From Marinagarivorans sp. UBA5868 (lineage in GTDB: Bacteria; Pseudomonadota; Gammaproteobacteria; Pseudomonadales; Cellvibrionaceae), in the NCBI GenBank assembly GCA_002432095.1, contig DJFQ01000178.1:1-16925 (forward strand): a stretch of DNA of 16,925 nt, written 5' to 3'. Shown piece by piece: positions 1 through 6,114 of this stretch; positions within the stretch are counted from its first letter, which is position 1, and each line of letters begins with the position of its first letter. A program made the translations under genes and the position numbers. The notes below the pieces were generated by a model. The model did not search any database. It saw nothing but the letters and a program-made list of their open reading frames with translations, and had not been told where the DNA came from.

Positions 1-212
1 TTTGTGTATTCTGCCACCGGCAAATTGTTAACCCCTGCCCCCGCCCGCGCTACCGCAAGCAGCGATGCAGGAATCTCTTCTCCGTGCAGCTTATGACTGC
101 GCAGGATATAAGCATCCGGATTGCCGATCTCCGCGCCCACTTGGTAATTCGCCGTGGAAAAACGCCCGAGACCCTTAGGGGCAATTTTGTTGTACGTTCT
201 GATTTGAAACAT
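1..212 (-). CDS. serA: D-3-phosphoglycerate dehydrogenase, N-terminal part (cut by window edge)
   Basis: Only the first 70 codons are present; the gene continues off the left edge. The product would oxidise 3-phosphoglycerate to 3-phosphohydroxypyruvate with NAD+, the first step of serine synthesis in the cytoplasm. The visible part begins MFQIRTYNKIAPKGL and contains ILRSHKLHG and ARAGAGVNNLPV, which I recognise as the N-terminal substrate-binding segment of the short SerA type. The catalytic Arg/Glu/His residues and the nucleotide-binding fold lie outside the window. The ATG at 212 is preceded by GGGAG at 6-nt spacing, so the start is well supported. serC lies upstream in the same direction, giving two consecutive serine-pathway enzymes side by side, though a 334-bp gap separates them. 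Confidence 0.9.
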   Translation of the reverse strand, partial: MFQIRTYNKIAPKGLGRFSTANYQVGAEIGNPDAYILRSHKLHGEEIPASLLAVARAGAGVNNLPVAEYT

Positions 213-481
213 TAAGCACTCCCATAGCGGCTTCGCCACGACTGGTTGATTCTGATTAGGGGTATTCGACTAACGCTCGTTTCGGGACAGCGTATTGGGG
301 TTCTGACGACAGAAAACTGACTCTCCTGTCGAAAATGTTTACACCCGTTTCAGTGAAAATACTCAACCCTTTGTTTTTTTTACTATTTTTGAGTTGGCCC
401 GATTACTGCTTTATGCGATTTACCTTGCTGAAGAACTATTGCTGCGTTTTTCAGAACGGTAAAACCTTGTTTCTTCGATTC

Positions 482-507
482 AGCCCCGGTTTTCCGGGGT
501 TTTTTTT
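482..507 (+). terminator. Rightward intrinsic terminator without an evident rightward gene
   Basis: Stem CCCCGG (484-489) pairs with CCGGGG (494-499) around a TTTT loop and is followed by eight T residues (500-507). This is a textbook rho-independent terminator for the + strand. Both flanking genes run on the - strand, where the same hairpin is followed by a purine-rich stretch rather than a T tract. It therefore does not serve serC efficiently. It may end an unannotated rightward RNA. Confidence 0.7.
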
Positions 508-519
508 GCCCAAAATTTG

Positions 520-539
520 GCGCCGCCAACGCGCGGCGC
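520..539 (-). terminator. GC-rich hairpin directly behind serC
   Basis: A perfect 7-bp stem, GCGCCGC (520-526) with GCGGCGC (533-539) and a 6-nt loop, lies 8 bp past the serC stop. Read leftward it is followed by CAAATTTTGGG, only a weak T run a few bases away. It could be a modest serC terminator or a 3'-end stabilising hairpin, so readthrough into serA is possible. Confidence 0.35.
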
Positions 540-546
540 TTTGATA

Positions 547-1665
547 TCAAGCAGCGGTAGCTTTTTGATAGGCCCAGGTAAGCCAGGGCAAAAGGGCTTC
601 CACATCCGCGGCTTCCACTGTCGCACCGCACCAGATGCGAATACCCGGAGGGGCATCACGATAGGCGCCAATGTCATAGGCAACGCCTTCCTTTTCCAAC
701 AGCTTCACCATCGTTTTCACCTGCTCTGGCGTCGCCTTCATGGTGAGACAGACGCTGGTATTGGACAGGGTTGCCGGATCCTGCGCGAGAAACTGGATCC
801 AATCGTTGGTGGCGACGAAATCCTGCAGAATCCGCAGGGTGGCTTGAGACTTTTCAATGGCGCCTGGCGTGCCACCAATAGTGCGCAACCAGGACAAGGC
901 ATCGAGATAATCCGCCACACATAACATGGAGGGAGTATTGATGGTTTCTCCTCGGAAGATACCCTCCTCCAACTTGCCGCCTTTGGTCATGCGGAACAAC
1001 TTGGGCATTGGCCATGGCGGAGTGTAGGACTCAAGACGCGCGACTGCACGTGGACCGAGAATCAGCACACCGTGAGCACCCTCGCCGCCGAGGACCTTCT
1101 GCCAGGAAAAGGTGACTACATCGAGTTTTTCCCACGGCATATCCATGGCAAACACTGCTGAAGTGGCATCGCAAATGGTCAGCCCTTCGCGGTTATCCGG
1201 TATCCAGTCACCGTTGGGGACTTTGACGCCTGAAGTGGTACCGTTCCAGGTAAACACCACGTCACGACTGAAATCGACGGAAGTCAGATCCGGCAATAGG
1301 CCGTAATCCGATTCAATAACCCGCACATCTTTCAGTTTCAACTGCTTGGTGATGTCGGTCACCCACCCGGAGCCAAACGATTCCCACGCGAGCACATCAA
1401 TTGGACGCTGGCCGAGCATGGACCACATCGCCATTTCAACTGCGCCCGTATCGGATCCCGGCACTATGCCCACACGATAACCACTCGGCAGACCCAGCAG
1501 TTCAGCGGTTTCGACACAGGCTTTTTCGAGCATAGCCTTACCCAAACTGGAACGGTGCGAGCGCCCGAGAACGTCAAGGGAGAGTTTGCTGACGTCGTAT
1601 CCAGGGCGTTTACTACAGGGACCGGAAGAAAAATTCGGATTGGCGGGCTTTACGTGCGGTTGCAT
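547..1665 (-). CDS. serC: Phosphoserine aminotransferase (alphaproteobacterial/methanogen-type SerC)
   Basis: A PLP enzyme that transfers the amino group of glutamate to 3-phosphohydroxypyruvate, giving O-phosphoserine, the second step of serine synthesis; cytoplasmic. From the chosen start it has 372 residues. Visible landmarks are [12 protein letters not shown] near residue 11, GRSHRS near 34, [15 protein letters not shown] near 67, [10 protein letters not shown] near 138, and the PLP-lysine motif [14 protein letters not shown] with the lysine near residue 190. This pattern matches the SerC subfamily common in Alphaproteobacteria and Methanosarcina rather than the E. coli type. The frame is open further upstream, but ATG 1665 has GAGG at 6-nt spacing, whereas ATG 1671 directly abuts that GAGG. 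The upstream extension would be rich in hairpin sequence and unlike the family, so I start at 1665. serA follows in the same direction. Confidence 0.93.
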   Translation of the reverse strand: MQPHVKPANPNFSSGPCSKRPGYDVSKLSLDVLGRSHRSSLGKAMLEKACVETAELLGLPSGYRVGIVPGSDTGAVEMAMWSMLGQRPIDVLAWESFGSGWVTDITKQLKLKDVRVIESDYGLLPDLTSVDFSRDVVFTWNGTTSGVKVPNGDWIPDNREGLTICDATSAVFAMDMPWEKLDVVTFSWQKVLGGEGAHGVLILGPRAVARLESYTPPWPMPKLFRMTKGGKLEEGIFRGETINTPSMLCVADYLDALSWLRTIGGTPGAIEKSQATLRILQDFVATNDWIQFLAQDPATLSNTSVCLTMKATPEQVKTMVKLLEKEGVAYDIGAYRDAPPGIRIWCGATVEAADVEALLPWLTWAYQKATAA

Positions 1666-1699
1666 GCGCATCCTCGGAATCTTGTTGGAGGTTGTGGCG

Positions 1700-1750
1700 A
1701 CCGGGAACTCCCGGTTTTTGATGAGCGAACCGCCCGGCAAGAATTGCCGG
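1700..1750 (-). other. Two tandem stem-loops in the serC leader
   Basis: Upstream of the serC ribosome binding site are two strong inverted repeats. One is CCGGCAA-GAA-TTGCCGG at 1734-1750 (7-bp stem, 3-nt loop). The other is ACCGGGA-AC-TCCCGGT at 1700-1715 (seven complementary pairs around 2 nt). In the leader RNA they would form consecutively before the start codon. On the + strand the 1700-1715 hairpin is followed by five Ts and resembles a weak rightward terminator. They may structure the leader, mark the end of the upstream ybbN transcript, or be a regulatory element; the sequence alone does not decide. Confidence 0.45.
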
Positions 1751-1822
1751 ACCCGGTCCGCAAGGCGACGCATTATGCCAGCATCGTGACAAATAACCCA
1801 GTGAGCCAGGATCGTCGAAACA

Positions 1823-2677
1823 TCAATACAGCAACGAATAAAGTTTGCGCTGGAACTCTACTGCCAGAGGATCTTTTTTGCCTAATACAGCAAGCACATC
1901 GGTAAAGACTTTGCGGACCTCACCATCGCGGGCATTCAGATTTTTCTGAAGAAGTTGATAGAGCAGCTCCAGCGCATCCCTGTGGTATTCGTGTTGGGAG
2001 TACTGTACGGCCAGCTGAAACTTGACCTCCTGATTGTCTGGCTCAGCCTGCAACTGTTGCTCGAGGGCATGCACCTCCGGCGCTTTTTCCGCATTTTGCG
2101 CAAGCTCCAGCATCGCCTTGACTTGTTCGAAGGCCGGCCCCTGGTCGGCGAGTCGGACTTTCGCCAGAATTGCCTCGGCTTCCGCAGTACGGTTAAGCAC
2201 GATGTAAGTTTCGGCCAGAGCACAGGCTATATCCGCTCGTTGGTTGGATGTGGCATAAGCGTCCTTCAGAAGCACCAGCGCGCCAGCGTTGTCGCCTTCC
2301 TCGCGCAAGCGCGCCGCATCATCGAGCTGCTTGTCCCACGGCTTGGGTAGATGTTTATCCAGCAGGTTACGAACCTCGGTTTCCGGTTGAGCGCCGACAA
2401 AACCGTCAATTGGCCGACCATCTTTGATAATCATCACCGTCGGCAAACTGCGTACACCAAATTGCGCTGCAATCATTCCTTGTTCATCCGCATTCACCTT
2501 GGCCAGCAGAAAATCGCCCGCGTATTCTTCAGCCAACTTTTCCAGAACCGGCATCAACGACTTACACGGCCCGCACCAATCAGCCCAAAAGTCCACCATT
2601 ACCGGTCGATTGAAAGACTCGTCGATCAACTGGGCTTTGGCATTGGCTTCGGTGATGTCTACTTTGTAAGTCTGCAC
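1823..2677 (-). CDS. ybbN: Thioredoxin-TPR co-chaperone of the YbbN/CnoX family
   Basis: Cytoplasmic protein with an N-terminal thioredoxin domain (about residues 1-110) and a helical TPR-like C-terminal half (about 115-284). The thioredoxin core shows WADWCGPCK with CGPC at residues 35-38 and the cis-proline loop SLPT at 77-80. CnoX proteins act as holdases that hand damaged clients to chaperones. E. coli CnoX has lost the first cysteine of the motif, while this one keeps both and could be redox active, as reported for some alphaproteobacterial members. I start at GTG 2677, which has GGAG at 7-nt spacing and gives 284 residues, matching the length I recall for E. coli YbbN. The in-frame ATG at 2746 would add a 23-residue extension crossing a tandem repeat and is less likely. 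serC lies downstream in the same direction, 157 bp away. The alternative label is simply tetratricopeptide thioredoxin. Confidence 0.9.
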   Translation of the reverse strand: MQTYKVDITEANAKAQLIDESFNRPVMVDFWADWCGPCKSLMPVLEKLAEEYAGDFLLAKVNADEQGMIAAQFGVRSLPTVMIIKDGRPIDGFVGAQPETEVRNLLDKHLPKPWDKQLDDAARLREEGDNAGALVLLKDAYATSNQRADIACALAETYIVLNRTAEAEAILAKVRLADQGPAFEQVKAMLELAQNAEKAPEVHALEQQLQAEPDNQEVKFQLAVQYSQHEYHRDALELLYQLLQKNLNARDGEVRKVFTDVLAVLGKKDPLAVEFQRKLYSLLY

Positions 2678-2688
2678 GATGGCTCTCC

Positions 2689-2727
2689 ATTGTCTGCGAG
2701 GAAAAAAGATTGTCTGTGAGAAAAAAG
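2689..2727. repeat. Tandem 20/19-bp duplication in the ybbN leader
   Basis: ATTGTCTGCGAGGAAAAAAG (2689-2708) is followed directly by ATTGTCTGTGAGAAAAAAG (2709-2727), differing by one substitution and one base of length. The pair lies 12 bp upstream of the ybbN GTG start, just outside its ribosome binding site. It looks like a recent local duplication. It may alter spacing between promoter and start. Confidence 0.8.
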
Positions 2728-3215
2728 CGGACAGTATGTCCGGCACCGACCACCGATGAAAGCGGCAAGGCCACCCGATGGGTCATCATTCATACAACCT
2801 ATTTGGGGAGGCCTCAAAAAAATTCAATTTTTGGCCGTTGAATATGCCGAGGTAGCGCCAAAATCAACATTGCTATTGCGATTCACATCTCACCGGCATA
2901 GCCTTGCAATCACGCCGTTGTTTTGTCCGCCACCGTCAAATTAGTGCAACGCCGGTGTGCCAAAATCGGGCAAATTTATCCGCATTAAAGTCTATCGACT
3001 GGTGAACGCTCAATGCTGTGTCCCGCTATGCTCTTTTGCGCCAAAACTCCTCCAATTATTTTTAGCGCTTTAATGACCAAGACCAACGGGCACTGAGCTT
3101 TCGTGATCAGTCCTTCAGACATTATTACACTTGCTGCCAATATCGTTTTCACAATCAAGAGGCACTCCGTCTCAGCGGTTTTCACGACATTCATTTAATT
3201 AACAGGAGAGCACAT
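2728..3215. other. Divergent intergenic region between ybbN and phaB
   Basis: About 490 bp separate the leftward ybbN leader from the rightward phaB. I see no protein gene; the ORFs in this stretch are short and have no family resemblance. It should contain promoters for both genes, but I find no hexamer pair good enough to name. A long-range inverted repeat TATGCCG (2843-2849) / CGGCATA (2894-2900) is present but its 44-nt separation makes it weak. The phaB ribosome binding site AGGAG lies at the right end, 7 nt before ATG 3216. Confidence 0.5.
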
Positions 3216-3938
3216 ATGAGTCGACTAGCACTAGTAACCGGCGGTACCCGAGGGATAGGCGCGGCGATCGCGATACGCCTAAAAAATGCAGGGTATCGTG
3301 TGGTTGCCAACTATGCCGGCAATGACAGCGCAGCAGAAGCCTTTCGCGAGGAACACGACATTCCGGTAATGAAGTTTGACGTGTCCGATTTCGCCGCATG
3401 TCGCGAAGCGATTGAACAAATCCATCGCGACATGGGACCGATAGAAGTACTCGTTAATAATGCCGGCATTACCCGCGATAGCACCCTACAAAAAATGTCC
3501 GAAGAAGCGTGGCACCAGGTTATCGACACCAACCTCAGCTCCTGCTTTAACCTCTGTCGCTTGGTGATTGAGCAAATGCGCGAGCGCACTTTTGGACGCA
3601 TCGTCAATATCAGCTCCATCAACGGGCAGGCTGGGCAATACGGACAAGTTAACTATGCTGCCGCCAAAGCCGGCATGGCGGGCTTTTCCAAAGCGCTGGC
3701 TCAGGAAAATGCCAATAAAGGGATTACAGTAAATACGGTTGCGCCCGGCTATATCGCCACTGAAATGGTACGAGCCGTTCCGGAAAAAGTGCTAGAAAAA
3801 ATCGTTGCGAAAATTCCCGCTGGTCGATTAGGTGAGGCGGATGAAGTGGCGCGGTGCGTGGAGTTTCTGGTGGCAGATGAATCCGGCTTCATTACTGGTT
3901 CAACTCTGTCAGTGAACGGCGGCCAGTACATGTGCTGA
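3216..3938 (+). CDS. phaB: Acetoacetyl-CoA reductase (NADPH-dependent SDR)
   Basis: Reduces acetoacetyl-CoA to (R)-3-hydroxybutyryl-CoA, the monomer used by PhaC; cytoplasmic. The 240-residue protein is a classical short-chain dehydrogenase. The cofactor loop TGGTRGIG is at 8-15, NNAG at 81-84, the catalytic serine region NISSINGQ around 131-138, and catalytic Tyr147 and Lys151 are in NYAAAKAG. The GQAGQYGQVNY segment is characteristic of PhaB and distinguishes it from FabG, whose corresponding region differs. Length is close to the 246 residues of the Ralstonia enzyme. ATG 3216 has AGGAG at 7-nt spacing. It is the only rightward gene of the PHB locus and converges on the phasin gene across a shared terminator. 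The alternative is a FabG-like 3-oxoacyl-ACP reductase, but context and the motif favour PhaB. Confidence 0.92.
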   Translation: MSRLALVTGGTRGIGAAIAIRLKNAGYRVVANYAGNDSAAEAFREEHDIPVMKFDVSDFAACREAIEQIHRDMGPIEVLVNNAGITRDSTLQKMSEEAWHQVIDTNLSSCFNLCRLVIEQMRERTFGRIVNISSINGQAGQYGQVNYAAAKAGMAGFSKALAQENANKGITVNTVAPGYIATEMVRAVPEKVLEKIVAKIPAGRLGEADEVARCVEFLVADESGFITGSTLSVNGGQYMC

Positions 3939-4012
3939 TGCAGCGTTGCAGCAGAAACACCGCTGCTGAGGTGTCCTGAAACAAGGGCGCGTAATAAATA
4001 AAACGCCTGCTG

Positions 4013-4129
4013 CCAACTAACCAATGAAGCTGTTAGTTAACTAACTAATCCTTAGTTATTGGATCAAGTCCTTAGTTAACTGATAAATCCCTAGTTAACC
4101 AATAAAGCGGTTAGTTAGCTAATAAAAAG
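4013..4129. repeat. Six degenerate 19-20 bp tandem repeats behind phaB
   Basis: Units start at 4013, 4033, 4052, 4072, 4091 and 4111, alternating 20 and 19 bp. The rough consensus is TTAGTTAACTAATAAANCC; the clearest units begin TTAGTTAACTRA. The core TTAGTTAACTAA is a perfect 12-bp palindrome. The array is strongly A/T-rich against its surroundings and ends inside the A-rich arm of the phaB/phaP terminator. Spacing of about two helical turns would put palindromic cores on one face of the DNA. Function is unknown. Confidence 0.8.
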
Positions 4130-4150
4130 CCCCAAAATCGGGGCTTTTTT
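4124..4150. terminator. Bidirectional terminator between phaB and the phasin gene
   Basis: AAAAAGCCCC (4124-4133), loop AAAATC, GGGGCTTTTTT (4140-4150). The hairpin has a T run downstream on both strands, so it can end the rightward phaB transcript and the leftward phasin transcript, whose stop codon is only 14 bp away. Confidence 0.9.
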
Positions 4151-4163
4151 GTCTGTTACGGTA

Positions 4164-4817
4164 TTAAAGCAGTTTTCCAGCTTTCTCTTCCGCGCCATTA
4201 CCCCGCTTTGCGGAGCCATCTGCTTTCTTTCCCTCCGAAGCAGTTTTATTTCCTTCCGAAACAATTGCCGCCTTAACCGATGCAGCCGCTGTTTTCTTAT
4301 CGCTGCTGGTGTCTTTTCCAGTGGTGGCGGTTTTGATCGCCTCCGCCATGGGCTTAACCGGAACGGGCGGATTTCCTTTGGCGGCTGTCTTTACTGGAGC
4401 CGTTGCGGCAGCTACCGCTTTTTTGGCGACTGGTGCCACTTTTTCCGCGGCGTTTGCAGTGGCCTCTGCAATGTTTTCTGCTGCACTTTTAATAGCCGTG
4501 CCAGTTTCCGGCGCTGCCTTCTGCAGGACTTCATTAATTTTCTGATTAGTGTCGAGCAGGATGCCCTGGGAATCCTCCATCATTTCCCGCATACAGCCAT
4601 TCAGATTTTCCCAATATTCTTGCTGCAGCTTCCACACATCTTCAATATTTTTCTGGGTGGGGATGCTCTGCAGTGTCATCACACCCTGATTCCAAAGATC
4701 AGCCACCAGCGAGCTCTGCTTTCTTGCCAAGCTTTCCGCCGCTTGAGCCTGAAGCGCCCAAATCTCCCCGACTGGTTTAAATAAACGTTCAGTTTGTTCG
4801 AATACTTTCTCGTACAT
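4164..4817 (-). CDS. phaP: Phasin with a long Lys/Ala/Pro-rich C-terminal tail
   Basis: A PHB granule surface protein. Residues 1 to about 100 form the helical, amphipathic phasin domain and begin MYEKVFEQTERLFKPVGEIW, closely paralleling the start of the neighbouring phasin (MYEKMFEQAQFSMKPL). Residues about 100-217 are a low-complexity tail of Ala, Lys, Thr, Pro and Ser with repeated AAEK, AVAAATAP and KTAA-like pieces, resembling the basic tails of PhaF-like phasins and histone H1. The second ATG (4817) is chosen because AGAGG lies 8 nt before it and because it aligns with the paralogue start. ATG 4823 is too close to the same site, and the 5' extension to 4865 has no support. It lies 214 bp downstream of the other phasin gene with a terminator between, so it probably has its own promoter. 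Granule association is inferred from family and context. Confidence 0.85.
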   Translation of the reverse strand: MYEKVFEQTERLFKPVGEIWALQAQAAESLARKQSSLVADLWNQGVMTLQSIPTQKNIEDVWKLQQEYWENLNGCMREMMEDSQGILLDTNQKINEVLQKAAPETGTAIKSAAENIAEATANAAEKVAPVAKKAVAAATAPVKTAAKGNPPVPVKPMAEAIKTATTGKDTSSDKKTAAASVKAAIVSEGNKTASEGKKADGSAKRGNGAEEKAGKLL

Positions 4818-4960
4818 GGTCATAGCCTCTGCCTGGTAGTACACATAACGGAAAAACCGCAACAATCCGGTGTGGCTTCGGGGTCAGCAGACCATGGTGT
4901 CTGTTCGTGCAGGATCATAACCGCCGTAGCCAAATAATTTTTTCATCCGCAAGCTCATAT

Positions 4961-4987
4961 AAAAAAGCCTGACACACGCCAGGCTTT
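4961..4987 (-). terminator. Leftward terminator after the short phasin gene
   Basis: Arms AAAGCCTG (4964-4971) and CAGGCTTT (4980-4987) with an 8-nt loop. Read leftward, the hairpin is followed by a run of Ts formed by the A run at 4961-4966. It lies about 45 bp past the stop of the short phasin gene and insulates it from the downstream phasin gene. Confidence 0.85.
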
Positions 4988-5031
4988 CGGGAATGGACCC
5001 GTAGGATGAGGACTGGTTCGATAGCCCCGGA

Positions 5032-5346
5032 TTACACCGCGGAGGAGCGCTTGAATACGTCGCCGATTTTTTCTTGATTGGAAGAAAATGTCTCGTATGC
5101 TTCCGTCGAAGCAGCGATCCACTTCTCCTGCAGACTTTCCATATAAGCTTTCTGCGTCTGATAAATACCGGAGTAATCTTTTTGCGAGCTCAGTTCTTTC
5201 GCGAACGCCATGCTGTCGCTGACGACATCTTTAAAAAAAGCGGTTTGCTTTTCGGCAGCGTCCTGAATGATTTTGGCATTCAGTGTCATTAATTCACTAA
5301 GCGGCTTCATGGAAAATTGCGCTTGCTCAAACATTTTCTCGTACAT
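5032..5346 (-). CDS. phaP: Phasin family protein (short form)
   Basis: A 104-residue protein consisting of the phasin domain only, beginning MYEKMFEQAQFSMKPLSELM. It is predicted almost wholly alpha-helical and amphipathic, with no signal peptide or membrane segment. The family coats PHB granules, limits their coalescence and modulates synthase activity. ATG 5346 has GGAG at 8-nt spacing. The upstream in-frame ATG at 5391 would overlap the putative operator and is rejected. It has its own promoter and a CTGC-N3-GCAG palindrome just upstream, and ends in a terminator, so it is a single-gene unit. This is the expected arrangement for a PhaR-repressed phasin. The resemblance to the next phasin gene suggests duplication followed by gain or loss of the tail. 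Confidence 0.88.
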   Translation of the reverse strand: MYEKMFEQAQFSMKPLSELMTLNAKIIQDAAEKQTAFFKDVVSDSMAFAKELSSQKDYSGIYQTQKAYMESLQEKWIAASTEAYETFSSNQEKIGDVFKRSSAV

Positions 5347-5385
5347 TGATGGATCTCCAACTGTAAGACGGGGAAAACCTGATTG

Positions 5386-5396
5386 CTGCATTGCAG
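5386..5396. promoter_or_regulatory. Putative PhaR operator upstream of the short phasin gene
   Basis: The perfect palindrome arms CTGC (5386-5389) and GCAG (5393-5396) are separated by ATT. This matches the CTGC-N(3-4)-GCAG form that I recall being reported for Paracoccus PhaR binding sites. It lies 40 bp before the phasin ATG and a few bases downstream of the predicted transcription start, where a bound repressor would block initiation. PhaR is encoded next door. Confidence 0.65.
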
Positions 5397-5405
5397 TAAG
5401 GCTTT

Positions 5406-5434
5406 AGTTTAGGCTTGTCGCCCTGAGAGATCAA
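5406..5434 (-). promoter_or_regulatory. Sigma70 promoter of the short phasin gene
   Basis: Read leftward: -35 TTGATC (5434-5429), a 17-bp spacer, and -10 TAAACT (5411-5406). This predicts transcription starting near position 5399, immediately before the CTGC-N3-GCAG palindrome. A further TGC-rich inverted repeat TTTGC-N6-GCAAA (5438-5453) lies just upstream of the -35 box and could be a second protein-binding site. Confidence 0.6.
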
Positions 5435-5466
5435 CGGTTTGCTGCGCCGCAAAAAAGAGCTTTTAG

Positions 5467-5488
5467 ATTGTTTTGCTATAAAAACAAT
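5467..5488 (-). other. A/T-rich inverted repeat immediately after phaR
   Basis: ATTGTTTT (5467-5474) and AAAACAAT (5481-5488) form an 8-bp inverted repeat with a 6-nt loop, 6 bp past the phaR stop. Read leftward, a TTTTTT run follows about 10 nt later. It may serve as a weak phaR terminator, although a stem with a single G-C pair would be unstable. Confidence 0.4.
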
Positions 5489-5494
5489 TACTAA

Positions 5495-6004
5495 TCACTC
5501 ATCGTCTTTATGCTCATCGGGTGCCTTGGGGCCGGTATTGCTGCCTGGCTCCGTCGCTTCTTTACGCGCGCCGGTCAGCGGATCAAAACTCGCAAACTGA
5601 CGCCACCAGCCCATGTTGTGCTCCATCATCTTATTGAACGCCGCTAACGGTGAGCTGCCGCCCATCAAGTCTGTAACCGCATGCTGCAATGCATCTTGTC
5701 GCTCTAGAAACACGGACACGCTCTGTTCTAAATACTGGCGCATGAACGTCTGCATATCACTGCCATAAAAACGAATGAGTTGCTTAAGCACCGTTTGGGT
5801 AAGAACCGCCTGTTGATCGTTGGACTCTTGCTCTGTGATGATTTGCAACAGGATACTTTTAGTGAGATTTTCCCCGGTTTTGGAATCCACCACTTCGAAT
5901 TCCTTGTGATTCATCACCAGTTCCTTAATGGCCTCCAAATTGACGTATTGGCTTTTGGACGTATCGTAAAGGCGACGATTGGGGTATTTTTTGATGGATA
6001 TCAC
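5495..6004 (-). CDS. phaR: Polyhydroxyalkanoate synthesis repressor PhaR
   Basis: A DNA- and PHB-binding repressor that keeps phasin genes silent until PHB granules titrate it away. The N-terminal domain (about residues 1-62, MISIKKYPNRRLYDTSKSQY at its start, then KTGENLTKSILLQII) is the conserved DNA-binding PHB_acc_N domain. The rest contains the accumulation-regulator repeat region with FLERQDALQ and an acidic hydrophilic end. I choose GTG 6004, which gives the family-typical MISIKKYPNRRLYD start and follows GTGAG at 7-nt spacing. GTG 6016 is the alternative and adds MRFV without a visible ribosome binding site. phaC ends 110 bp upstream of this start in the same direction, so phaR may be partly cotranscribed. 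Its likely target is the palindrome before the short phasin gene. Confidence 0.93.
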   Translation of the reverse strand: MISIKKYPNRRLYDTSKSQYVNLEAIKELVMNHKEFEVVDSKTGENLTKSILLQIITEQESNDQQAVLTQTVLKQLIRFYGSDMQTFMRQYLEQSVSVFLERQDALQHAVTDLMGGSSPLAAFNKMMEHNMGWWRQFASFDPLTGARKEATEPGSNTGPKAPDEHKDDE

Positions 6005-6114
6005 AACAAATCTCACTATTTGACTGATTGACCGGCCGCTGACGTTGCGCCGGGGGCCACCTGAAGTATAACAACAGAACTCGAGGCGGCCGCGAAGCGC
6101 ACCAAAGGAACACG

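Larger units (their letters stand above)
213..546. other. Intergenic region between serC and serA, no protein gene seen
   Basis: This 334-bp gap holds the serA ribosome binding site at its left end. At its right end are two stem-loops, one a rightward intrinsic terminator and one a GC-rich hairpin just behind serC (both listed separately). The ORFs here are short and overlap the hairpins, and I do not credit any of them. A TTTACA hexamer at 338-343 resembles a rightward -35 box, but no convincing -10 follows at normal spacing. The rightward terminator hints at a non-coding rightward RNA. Confidence 0.5.

Noticed and set aside
517..924. A 135-codon rightward frame overlapping the serC 3' end
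   Set aside because: It runs antisense through serC and through the GC-rich hairpin, has no ribosome binding site of note and no recognisable domain.
4013..4129. The repeat array as a CRISPR
   Set aside because: The units are contiguous 19-20 bp repeats without unique spacers, and no cas gene is present.
4149..4784. A 211-codon rightward frame antisense to the tailed phasin
   Set aside because: It is Cys/Ser/Arg/Phe-rich, overlaps the terminator region at its start, and is fully explained as the complement of the Lys/Ala-rich phasin tail.
6082..6096. Adjacent CTCGAG and GCGGCCGC, resembling a cloning polylinker
   Set aside because: The sites lie in a normal phaC-phaR gap, the flanking genes are continuous and collinear with known PHB loci, and no vector sequence is visible. 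Probably chance in G/C-rich DNA.
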